Positions 56,801-64,000 of a DNA stretch of 64,000 bases are shown here, one piece after another. Numbering within the stretch: the stretch's first letter is position 1; each line of letters opens with the position of its first letter. The stretch is taken from the NCBI GenBank assembly GCA_029237685.1, contig JAQZBV010000003.1, positions 1-64,000 on the forward strand. The letters run 5' to 3'. Position numbers and translations under genes: made by a program. The notes beneath the pieces were generated by a model, which worked only from the letters and a program-made list of their open reading frames with translations, had not been told where the DNA came from and did no database searches. This stretch comes from Cytophagaceae bacterium. GTDB lineage: Bacteria > Bacteroidota > Bacteroidia > Cytophagales > Cytophagaceae.

Positions 56801-58470
56801 ACACGCGCATTTAAAAATGCACTGGTACGGAGAGAGGGGAACTTGGAAGCCGATCCCAGATTCATGTTGTGCAGGTTGGCTTTGTCGCAAATCAGTTTGA
56901 AGTTAAATATTTTCCATTCTTCTCTAAAGTCAATGGTGCCATCCACGGAGGCTACTAAGTTCGAATCTTTAATAGCCGCGAATCCTTTAAAGAGCCTGTT
57001 GCTGAGGTCTGCTTTGGTGGTAATGTTTTTGTAATTATACACGGCATACACGATATTCACAGATGCACTCAGAATATTTTTACCCTCGCCAATCATTTCT
57101 CCTTTGATCGAGATACTTTCTGCCGCAGGATGTCCTATGAGTTCTCCGATTCTGAAATGATAGGTTTCTAATCTCCCCGACAGTTTAATGATTGGATTGC
57201 GTTCACCGATCTCCGGCCTGTTTAAGAAAAGATCGGCTTCGATTTTACCAAGACCTGTTTGATAGATTCCCTGTGTAGTAAAGTCATGAAAGAAACCGAC
57301 AAACTTTCCTTTACCTTCAAAGTAACGAAGCTTGATGATGTCATTGTAAATGTCGGTCTCTACATATTGTTTGAGATCAGGAATGTCAATCAGCACCGCT
57401 TTAGCGGAGCAGTCGAGAAACAAATCATCTATAGAAGGAAGATTTTTAAGATTAGCGGTTCCTCTGAAAAAAGAATTTTTCCCAAAACACAATTCCAGAT
57501 TTTTACCTTTGAGCCGATTGACCGTACCGCTGATATCGCCGCTGATGATGTAATTGTCATGGTAAGCATAAAGCATAGGAGAGAAGATGGCCAGGTCTTG
57601 TACCTTGAGGTGGCAATTATCTAAGGATCCTTTCATTTGTACTTGTGTATTGAACTCTGTCAATACAGAAATGGAATCGTAAGCAAAATGCACATCGGCG
57701 TTGATCGTAGAATTGCCTACGTGTGCATAAGCATGTTCAAAGTGCATGCCTGTTTCATGGAAACGAAAAAAGGTATTTAGCTCATGAATGTGCATCTTAG
57801 ATCGAAACTCTACTGCACGCAATTTATGCGTCGTTAATTGAATGGTATCAGAACGGATTTCAAATTGCTCAACGTAGGAATACACACTGTCGAATCCAAA
57901 ATGCATTTCATCAAAACCCGGTTTAACGACCAGTTCTGTTTCATCCATGAAACGAAATGACATATTCTTTAATTTCGCGTAGGGAATAGTAAATACAAAA
58001 GGTGCAGCCGTGGAAGTATCTAGAGGATCACCAAATTTGGCTTGCAAGGTGTTCATAAATTCGTTGATGTTGACGATAGTGTCTTGTTCAAACACATACA
58101 GGTTGACACCGCCATCTCTTACCACACAGTCTTCTATTTGAAACGTGCCACGCATCAGTTTATAAAAACTGAAATCAATGACGCCTTCGCCCAGGAAAAT
58201 CATGTCATTTTGTTCCCGGTCTTTCAACACGACATTTTGAAGAATGATGTGATCGTACCAGTCTATTTCAATATTGCCAATGGTGACGGGATAACCGATG
58301 AGTTCGGAGGTATAGGTCGTTGCTTCCCGGGTAGCGTAGTTTTTGACGGAAGGAATACGCAAAAGGAAAACTGCGATGACAGGGATGAGCAGGGCAATAA
58401 GGATAGCGCCCACTGCTATTTTAACAGTGATTTTTAAAAATCTGTTTATTTGAGTTAACTTTGGATTCAA
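53836..58470 (-). CDS. TamB-like translocation/assembly module protein
   Basis: 1544 aa, N-terminal anchor, AsmA-like repeats, C-terminal YGNYIIEKGSYNFTLANIINKEFKIVNGSRISWTGNPYDGILNIDAAY. Confidence 0.9.
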   Translation of the reverse strand: MNPKLTQINRFLKITVKIAVGAILIALLIPVIAVFLLRIPSVKNYATREATTYTSELIGYPVTIGNIEIDWYDHIILQNVVLKDREQNDMIFLGEGVIDFSFYKLMRGTFQIEDCVVRDGGVNLYVFEQDTIVNINEFMNTLQAKFGDPLDTSTAAPFVFTIPYAKLKNMSFRFMDETELVVKPGFDEMHFGFDSVYSYVEQFEIRSDTIQLTTHKLRAVEFRSKMHIHELNTFFRFHETGMHFEHAYAHVGNSTINADVHFAYDSISVLTEFNTQVQMKGSLDNCHLKVQDLAIFSPMLYAYHDNYIISGDISGTVNRLKGKNLELCFGKNSFFRGTANLKNLPSIDDLFLDCSAKAVLIDIPDLKQYVETDIYNDIIKLRYFEGKGKFVGFFHDFTTQGIYQTGLGKIEADLFLNRPEIGERNPIIKLSGRLETYHFRIGELIGHPAAESISIKGEMIGEGKNILSASVNIVYAVYNYKNITTKADLSNRLFKGFAAIKDSNLVASVDGTIDFREEWKIFNFKLICDKANLHNMNLGSASKFPSLRTSAFLNARVLNINELEGNLHTGQTYLLYPNNKEVFIDSIHAEVYKQDNNERVFTLQSDLIDGNIKGDFDFIGLEQSLVMLGEEALLKINNDEAETNRYYANKTSIGKQQQADFHFEIKDLNQIFDIYLPGTFMSPNSTLQGKYTSTEEQNNLSLNFISDTLFYNFYEFRGNNVSGTISKRPYSPHLTTTYDLASASQKFKRMVPTKNLSIKGHTENDSLFISSSLEQDGMNNKIVLNNKALFLKDKTEITSENSYVQIDDEQWDINPKAKISLMPDGSILLNELNMQYLNQHLNIDGWISDNKDQKLNININNFNINTILTFLTTIPINGLINGDIILSNILDSPDFYSDIEVYDLEIDSVAVGDMEGNSFYNTQKKKIEIDFDLYKDYSTIATVTGLLNPGISDTGDDIDLTVDMTKTDLTFLNPLLEGILENIQGEASGVVKITGPYNDPDINGETYVEKGRFKIPYLGTTYSLNDKIIFNDNLIGFKNVNLKDQFGETCVLNGGIYHDLFQNFVFNLKGEMNNFFVLNTTEKDNSIFYGRAFGTGSWEFLGSENDIRITADATLLRSSKIYIPMNSYEDVEEKDYITFVKHEDKDKLQEKKINLSGILMDLNVNIEPGTYTEIIFDKQAGDIIKSYGRGSLKFNVDTRGDFSMYGNYIIEKGSYNFTLANIINKEFKIVNGSRISWTGNPYDGILNIDAAYQQYVPLAPIITSSDTLVRNSADAKRRTPVDLDMKLTGQLLHPEVELGIHILNKYPSSLSSYVTAFENQLQTNPSELNRQVFSLLLFRQFSPPNEFTGVGGATQNLNELLSNQLSMWLSQVDPNLQIQVDLTQLSQASGGNNNFNMRFSYTLLDGRLRVSMDGLVAGSQNNKNTGSQNSSNSNVIGEWTLEYFLTQDGKLRLKLFNRANQNSVISSTSSNVSNSTGFSVTHTQEFDNLGELFGRSNKKEKKQNLKNQMIIKKDDDALPVDTVIVEPPLIMPEDPPQLLPKKTP

Positions 58471-59478
58471 ATGTCAGATATTACGTTATTAGCCATCGAG
58501 TCATCTTGTGATGAAACCTCTGCTGCTGTTATTCACAACGGTATTATTTTGTCCAATATTGTGGCCGGACAAGAAGTACACAGCAAGTATGGTGGTATAG
58601 TTCCCGAGCTGGCATCACGTGCACACCAACAGCACATTGTACCTGTTGTGCACGAGGCACTCGCTCAGGCAAAGATAGTAAAAAAACAGCTGAATGCAGT
58701 TGCTTTTACAGGCGGCCCCGGATTACTTGGATCTTTGTTGGTGGGGGTGAGTTATGCCAAGGCTTTTGCTAAAGGATTGGGGATACCGATCATTCGGGTA
58801 AATCACATGCAAGCACACATTCTTGCTCACTTCATCGATGATCCCAAGCCGGCCTTTCCCTTCTTGTGCCTTACGGTGAGCGGAGGTCATACACAGATTG
58901 TCATGGTCCGTGGATACCTGGACATGGAAGTGATCGGTGAAACACAGGACGATGCGGTGGGGGAAGCGTTCGATAAAGCAGCGAAGATGCTGGGCTTACC
59001 TTATCCGGGTGGACCTTTGATCGATAAATATGCGGCCTTGGGAAATCCATTGGCTTATGAATTTCCGCATGTAGATATGCCGGGATTAACCTATTCGTTC
59101 AGTGGTATCAAAACAGCTTTCCTCTATTTTATCCAGAAGCAAACGAAACTCAATACGGATTTCGTGAAGCAGCATTTACCGGATATTTGTGCTTCGATAC
59201 AACATACACTGATACGGATATTATTTAGTAAATTACGCAAGGCGGTAAAAGAAACCGGTGTGCAGCGCATTGCCATCGCGGGAGGCGTATCCGCCAATAA
59301 AGGCTTGCGGAAAACATTGGAAGAAGCGGCGGCTGAACATCAATGGGAGATCTTCATCCCTTCTTTTGAATACTGCACGGACAATGCCGCTATGATTGCC
59401 ATGGCCGGGCATTATATGTATGAGAAAGGCCTGTTTGAAGAATGGACCTTCAGTCCTGAACCACGATTGAAATTATGA
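58471..59478 (+). CDS. tsaD: tRNA N6-adenosine threonylcarbamoyltransferase
   Basis: LLAIESSCDETSAAVI; VPELASRAHQQHIVP; AIAGGVSANKGLR. Confidence 0.98.
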   Translation: MSDITLLAIESSCDETSAAVIHNGIILSNIVAGQEVHSKYGGIVPELASRAHQQHIVPVVHEALAQAKIVKKQLNAVAFTGGPGLLGSLLVGVSYAKAFAKGLGIPIIRVNHMQAHILAHFIDDPKPAFPFLCLTVSGGHTQIVMVRGYLDMEVIGETQDDAVGEAFDKAAKMLGLPYPGGPLIDKYAALGNPLAYEFPHVDMPGLTYSFSGIKTAFLYFIQKQTKLNTDFVKQHLPDICASIQHTLIRILFSKLRKAVKETGVQRIAIAGGVSANKGLRKTLEEAAAEHQWEIFIPSFEYCTDNAAMIAMAGHYMYEKGLFEEWTFSPEPRLKL

Positions 59479-59936
59479 GTAAGTTAGATATAGCTAAAAA
59501 CGTTAACATAAAAAACAAGAAAGCCTCCTTTGAGTATGCTTTACTGGATACGTATGTGGCTGGTATGGTGCTGAAAGGCACAGAAATAAAGGCAATTCGC
59601 ATGGCGAAAGTGCAGATGGGAGATGCTTATTGTTATTTTGATAAAGGAGAATTATACATTACCCATTTACATATCTCAGAATATGAAAAGGGAAGTATTT
59701 ATAACCATGAGCCAGGAAGGACAAGAAAACTATTGCTTAAAAAGCGGGAGTTAGTTAAATTAGAAGGTAAACTGACCGATAAAGGATTGACCATTATTCC
59801 GGTCAGGCTCTTTGTAAGCGATAGAGGCTTTGCCAAATTGGAAATCGCTTTGGCAAAAGGTAAAAAACTCTACGACAAACGGGAAGGTATTAAGGATAAG
59901 GACATTAAGAGAGAACTTTCTCGCATCATCCGCTAA
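59475..59936 (+). CDS. smpB: SsrA-binding protein
   Basis: NKKASFEYALLDTYVAGMVLKGTEIKAIRMAKV; overlaps tsaD by 4 nt. Confidence 0.97.
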   Translation: MSKLDIAKNVNIKNKKASFEYALLDTYVAGMVLKGTEIKAIRMAKVQMGDAYCYFDKGELYITHLHISEYEKGSIYNHEPGRTRKLLLKKRELVKLEGKLTDKGLTIIPVRLFVSDRGFAKLEIALAKGKKLYDKREGIKDKDIKRELSRIIR

Positions 59937-59938
59937 TT

Positions 59939-60724
59939 ATGAGCAAAATAGAATATGGAGTGTGTCAGTTGAGTGTTGTTCCTGTAAGGAGAGAACCGGC
60001 TGATGTTTCAGAAATTGTCACACAACTCATATTCGGAGATTTTATTCAAATCCTGGAAACATCCGAAAACGGCAAGTGGAAAAGAATTCGTGGCGCTTTT
60101 GACGGTTATGAGGGCTGGATCGACAAACGTCAGTTTGTACCGGTAGAAAAATCAACCTATGATCGAGCCTCCTCTCAGGTCATGCCGTTTTGTTCTTCCT
60201 TTTTCGGTCTGATTAAAAGTGAAACCATGGTTTACCCGGTATTCATGGGAAGCCGGCTGCCTTTTCTGCGCAACAACATCATTGAACTCGGCGATCAATA
60301 CTATATTTTTGAAGGAGAATATGCTTTGCCGATGCCTTACGATCCCATCAAAATGGAAGTGGCGGCGCGCATGTACATGAATACACCCTACTTATGGGGC
60401 GGTAAATCGCATTTTGGCATTGATTGTTCCGGCTTTGTACAACAGATCTTCCGCAATTTTTACATCAACCTTCCAAGAGATGCCTGGCAGCAGGAGTTGA
60501 TCGGAGAACCAGTACCTTTTGGCTTTCATGGTACCGGGGATTTAGCCTTTTTTAGCAATTCGGCAGGGAAGGTGACCCATGTAGGTATTGTTTTGGCCGG
60601 AGATACCATCATTCATGCTTCCGGTTATGTGAGAATCGATCATCTTACTCAAGAGGGGATTATCGTAGCTGCAACAGGTGAAAATACCCACCAATTAACC
60701 AGTATAAAACGACTGGTAAACTAG
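59939..60724 (+). CDS. NlpC/P60 peptidase with N-terminal SH3-like region
   Basis: PYLWGGKSHFGIDCSGFVQQIFRNFYINLPRDAWQQ; GDLAFFSNSAGKVTHVGIVL. Confidence 0.93.
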   Translation: MSKIEYGVCQLSVVPVRREPADVSEIVTQLIFGDFIQILETSENGKWKRIRGAFDGYEGWIDKRQFVPVEKSTYDRASSQVMPFCSSFFGLIKSETMVYPVFMGSRLPFLRNNIIELGDQYYIFEGEYALPMPYDPIKMEVAARMYMNTPYLWGGKSHFGIDCSGFVQQIFRNFYINLPRDAWQQELIGEPVPFGFHGTGDLAFFSNSAGKVTHVGIVLAGDTIIHASGYVRIDHLTQEGIIVAATGENTHQLTSIKRLVN

Positions 60725-60744
60725 TACAAATCAATCTTTTCTCC

Positions 60745-60752
60745 TATCTTTG
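60745..60752 (+). promoter_or_regulatory. Candidate -7 box for rpsA (TATCTTTG)
   Basis: TAnnTTTG consensus, ~110 nt upstream of rpsA ATG. Confidence 0.6.
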
Positions 60753-60810
60753 CAATCCCTTCAAAATGGAGGGGCTTTGTGCGTATGTACAAAAGGACGT
60801 TAAACTAATT

Positions 60811-60837
60811 TCATGTACTGTTACCCTGAGTACATGA
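60811..60837 (+). promoter_or_regulatory. Hairpin in rpsA leader
   Basis: tcatgtact gttaccctg agtacatga, perfect 9-bp stem. Confidence 0.55.
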
Positions 60838-60861
60838 TGCAAACTAAGGGAAATTAATTTT

Positions 60862-62652
60862 ATGGCAGAACCAAAAGAATTCAACTGGGACGCGTTTGAA
60901 ACCAAAGGTTTCGGAAGCGGTTACAACAAATCGGAAATCGCCGAGATGGAGAAAATGTATGAATCTACGCTTTCTCAAGTTGAAGAAAAACAAGTATTGA
61001 ATGGAGTGGTAGTAGGTATCACTGACAAAGATGTAATCATCAACGTAGGATTTAAATCTGACGGGTTGGTTTCTTTGTCTGAATTCCGTGATGTAGAAAA
61101 CTTGAAAGTTGGACAGGAATTCGAAGTGTATGTTGAAAACAGAGAAGATGCATCTGGTCAACTGGTCCTTTCTCGTCGTAAGGCGAAAATTGTTAAAGCA
61201 TGGGAGAATATCCAAGGTGCTTTGGACAAAGATTTAGTATTGGAAGCTCTTGTAAAGAGACGTACAAAAGGTGGTTTGATCGTAGATTTGTATGGTGTAG
61301 AAGCTTTCTTACCAGGTTCTCAAATCGATGTGAAACCTATCCGTGACTTCGATGTATTCGTTGGTAAGAAAATGGAAGTGAAAGTTGTGAAAATCAACTA
61401 CACGAACGATAACGTAGTCGTATCTCACAAAGTATTGATCGAAAAAGACATCGAAAAACAAAAAGCCGAAATTCTAAACAATTTAGAAAAAGGTCAAGTG
61501 TTGGAAGGTGTGATCAAAAACATGACCAACTTCGGTGTATTCATCGATCTTGGAGGTGTAGACGGTCTATTGCACATCACAGATATTTCTTGGGGTCGCA
61601 TCAGCCATCCGCAAGAAGTGCTTAAACTGGACGATAAAGTTCAGGTGGTGGTATTGGATTTTGACGATGAGAAGAAACGTATCTCTTTAGGTATGAAACA
61701 ACTTACGTCTCATCCTTGGGATTCATTGTCTGGAGACCTGCAAGTAGGTTCAAAAGTAAAAGGTAAAATCGTAAACGTTGCAGATTACGGTGCATTCCTT
61801 GAGCTTCTTCCAGGTGTTGAAGGCTTGATCCACGTATCTGAAATGTCTTGGTCCCAGCACTTGAGAAACCCACAGGATTTCATCTCTGTAGGTGACGAAC
61901 TAGAAGCTGTAGTATTGACATTGGATCGTGACGAACGCAAAATGTCTCTTGGCATCAAGCAATTGACTGAAGATCCTTGGACTAAACAAGATGTGCTTGT
62001 GAAGTATGGTATAGAAACGAAACACAAAGGTGTGGTTCGTAACTTGACTAACTTCGGTTTGTTCATCGAACTAGAAGAAGGTATTGACGGATTGGTTCAC
62101 GTATCTGATTTGTCTTGGACCAAGAAAGTAAAACACCCATCTGAATTCATCAAAGTAGGTGAGTCATTGGACGTAGTGGTGTTGGAATTGGATGTTGAAA
62201 ACAGAAGATTGGCACTAGGTCACAAACAATTGGAAGAAAATCCTTGGAACACTTTCGAAACTATTTTCAGCCCAGGATCAGTACACCGTAGCACAATTCT
62301 TTCTAAAAACGACAAAGGAGCAGTATTAGAGCTTCCTTACGGATTGGAAGGATTTGCCGCTGTGAAACACTTAGTGAAACAAGACGGTTCTATAGCGGAA
62401 GCTGGTGAAGCATTGGATTTCAAAGTAGTGGAGTTCCACAAAGAAGAAAAAAGAATCATATTGTCTCACACGAAGACATTCTCTGAAGTAGAAGAGGATG
62501 CTGCAGTTGCAGGTGCTGACAAGAAGAAAAAAGCTCCTGCTGCTAAAGGCGCGAAAGCTGCTGCTCCTGCTAAAGACGTTGAGAAATCAACCCTTGGTGA
62601 CATCGAAGCACTTTCTAACCTGAAAGAGCAAATGGACGGAGACAAGAAGTAG
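60862..62652 (+). CDS. rpsA: 30S ribosomal protein S1
   Basis: Repeated S1 motifs (GVVRNLTNFGLFIELEEGIDGLVHVSDLSW); Ala/Lys-rich tail. Confidence 0.97.
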   Translation: MAEPKEFNWDAFETKGFGSGYNKSEIAEMEKMYESTLSQVEEKQVLNGVVVGITDKDVIINVGFKSDGLVSLSEFRDVENLKVGQEFEVYVENREDASGQLVLSRRKAKIVKAWENIQGALDKDLVLEALVKRRTKGGLIVDLYGVEAFLPGSQIDVKPIRDFDVFVGKKMEVKVVKINYTNDNVVVSHKVLIEKDIEKQKAEILNNLEKGQVLEGVIKNMTNFGVFIDLGGVDGLLHITDISWGRISHPQEVLKLDDKVQVVVLDFDDEKKRISLGMKQLTSHPWDSLSGDLQVGSKVKGKIVNVADYGAFLELLPGVEGLIHVSEMSWSQHLRNPQDFISVGDELEAVVLTLDRDERKMSLGIKQLTEDPWTKQDVLVKYGIETKHKGVVRNLTNFGLFIELEEGIDGLVHVSDLSWTKKVKHPSEFIKVGESLDVVVLELDVENRRLALGHKQLEENPWNTFETIFSPGSVHRSTILSKNDKGAVLELPYGLEGFAAVKHLVKQDGSIAEAGEALDFKVVEFHKEEKRIILSHTKTFSEVEEDAAVAGADKKKKAPAAKGAKAAAPAKDVEKSTLGDIEALSNLKEQMDGDKK

Positions 62653-62679
62653 TACTTTAGTCGCCTTATAGTTATAAAA

Positions 62680-62708
62680 GAGTCCCGCTATTGCGGGACT
62701 CTTTTTTT
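62680..62708 (+). terminator. Intrinsic terminator of rpsA
   Basis: aaaagagtcccgctattgcgggactctttttt. Confidence 0.9.
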
Positions 62709-62718
62709 ATTCATACAA

Positions 62719-62783
62719 GGGACGAGCTAGGAGCTAGGAGGGACGACATCGTTAATCGTACCTCCTAGCTCCTAGCTCGTCCC
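62719..62783. repeat. GAGCTAG-type heptad palindrome
   Basis: gggacgagctaggagctaggagg ... cctcctagctcctagctcgtccc, perfect 23-bp arms. Confidence 0.95.
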
Positions 62784-62832
62784 TCTTCTACTATTTTTTC
62801 ACTAAAACATTTTATCTAACCATCTAAATATG

Positions 62833-62840
62833 TACTTTTG
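62833..62840 (+). promoter_or_regulatory. Candidate -7 box for tRNA-Cys (TACTTTTG)
   Basis: TAnnTTTG immediately upstream of tRNA. Confidence 0.55.
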
Positions 62841-62846
62841 ACAAAT

Positions 62847-62917
62847 GGTCCTGTGGCCGAGTGGCTAGGCTCAGCTCTGCAAAAGCTGCTACACCAGTTC
62901 GAATCTGGTCGGGACCT
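62847..62917 (+). tRNA. tRNA-Cys (anticodon GCA)
   Basis: ggtcctg/cgggacc acceptor, cagct-ctgcaaa-agctg anticodon arm, accag-ttcgaat-ctggt T arm; CCA not encoded. Confidence 0.95.
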
Positions 62918-62972
62918 CTAATACAATAAGGGTGTAGAGCAAGTTAAGATCTTGTACTACACCCTTGTTTTT

Positions 62973-63986
62973 TTACAACCTCTGACTGTTACGGTAACTG
63001 TTGTTGTCAAGAATGGGTATAAAGACATTAAATATAGCCCCTTTGCCCTCTTCACTTTGTGCATTGATATAGCCCAAATGATTTTCTGCTATTTTTTTAC
63101 ATAAGGCCAAACCAATTCCCGTTCCCGAATAATCCTGTTTGCCGTGTAAGCGCTGAAATAAGGAAAAAATGACTTTGTTGTATTGTTCTTCAAATCCAAT
63201 TCCATTATCCTCAAAGGTAATATGATGGTAGCGGTCGTGGATGAGATTTTGAGGGGGATCAAGAAGTTGTTCTTTGTTTACGATTTTAGAACTAATTTTT
63301 ATAACAGGTTTTTTACAACAGAATTTTAACGAATTACTGATCAGATTTGAAAACAGCTGTCCTATTTGAATAGAATTACCAGATACAAGCGGTAAGGGAT
63401 CATTGCTGATGTCAGCTTGTTTTTCTTCAATGAGCAACTCAAAATCTTCTTTCACATCTTTGAGAATGTCATTTAGATTGACAGTAGTGTAAACTTCTTT
63501 TTCCTTGGACAGTCGACTGTAGTTTAGTAATGATTTCACCAAGTCTGACATGCGTTTGGCAGAAGCGTCTAGCTTGTTAAAATATTTTTTTACAAACTCT
63601 TTATCGTGAAAGTTGCTTTGTATCAACTCCGTGAAAGTTTGGATTTTCCGAAGGGGTTCTTGTAAGTCATGTGAAGCCACATAAGCGAATTGCTCGAGTT
63701 CGCTATTTTGTATTTCAAGTTCTGCTGTGTAAGCAGCCAATTTTTCTTCCACCACTTTTTGTGCCGTGAGGTCCCGTGTTACTTTTGAAAAGCCAATCAC
63801 ATCACCTTCCTTATTGTGTAAAGCCGTAATAACAATTGTCCCCCAAAACTTCATTCCTCCTTTTCTAAGTCGCCAACCTTCCTGAACAGCCTTTCCTTTT
63901 TCTTTTGCTTCCGCTAATAATTTATAAGGCAGGTTGCTTTTACGGTCTTGTTCTGTATAAAATAGTTCAAATTTTTTCCCGACCAC
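62973..63986 (-). CDS. PAS-domain sensor histidine kinase (N-terminus beyond window)
   Basis: FAYVASHDLQEPLRKIQTFTELI H-box; DNGIGFEEQYNKVIFSLFQRLH; GTGIGLALCKKIAE. Confidence 0.93.
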   Translation of the reverse strand: MVGKKFELFYTEQDRKSNLPYKLLAEAKEKGKAVQEGWRLRKGGMKFWGTIVITALHNKEGDVIGFSKVTRDLTAQKVVEEKLAAYTAELEIQNSELEQFAYVASHDLQEPLRKIQTFTELIQSNFHDKEFVKKYFNKLDASAKRMSDLVKSLLNYSRLSKEKEVYTTVNLNDILKDVKEDFELLIEEKQADISNDPLPLVSGNSIQIGQLFSNLISNSLKFCCKKPVIKISSKIVNKEQLLDPPQNLIHDRYHHITFEDNGIGFEEQYNKVIFSLFQRLHGKQDYSGTGIGLALCKKIAENHLGYINAQSEEGKGAIFNVFIPILDNNSYRNSQRL

Positions 63987-64000
63987 TTCCGAAGCGGTAT

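Noticed and set aside
53962-58437. Plus-strand ORFs within the tamB-like gene
   Set aside because: Antisense to a well-supported long CDS; compositions not protein-like.

Overview
This window looks like chromosomal sequence from a Bacteroidota member, probably Cytophagia-like (moderate confidence). Evidence is the TAnnTTTG promoter boxes, a T9SS sorting domain, paired TonB-dependent receptors, DUF1573/DUF2279/DUF3078 proteins and an E1 alpha/beta fusion. Core genes I recognise: leuS, thyA, a DEAD-box helicase, poxB-type pyruvate oxidase, AMP nucleosidase, ald, TamB-like, tsaD, smpB, rpsA, the RNase P RNA (rnpB, minus strand) and tRNA-Cys(GCA). I see no prophage, IS transposase, CRISPR array or complete defence island. 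The most interesting signal is between the genes. (1) Seven, possibly eight, intergenic elements are built from 7-bp direct repeats, most of them folded into palindromes. Several unrelated heptamer units are used: GTGGTCA, AGTTGTT, AAATCTG and GAGCTAG. Most abut a stop codon within 0-6 nt, and the two arms of one palindrome can differ by one whole heptad. (2) Two copies of a ~165-bp element have conserved outer boxes and loop around a perfect 15-16 bp stem whose sequence differs between copies while pairing is kept. (3) Six copies of a GCGTTAGGGAT...GGGAACGCC-type structured element are dispersed through the window. (4) At three co-directional junctions a strong terminator ends 0-10 nt before the next start codon. 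I also note two small genes missed by the ORF track (His-rich 58 aa and a 51-aa membrane protein), an orphan Imm8-like gene, a CPCC protein between DUF2142 paralogs, an OMPLA-like protein, a stand-alone TANFOR-like domain and a back-to-back tsaD/tamB start. All family names come from reading the sequence; no database search was run.
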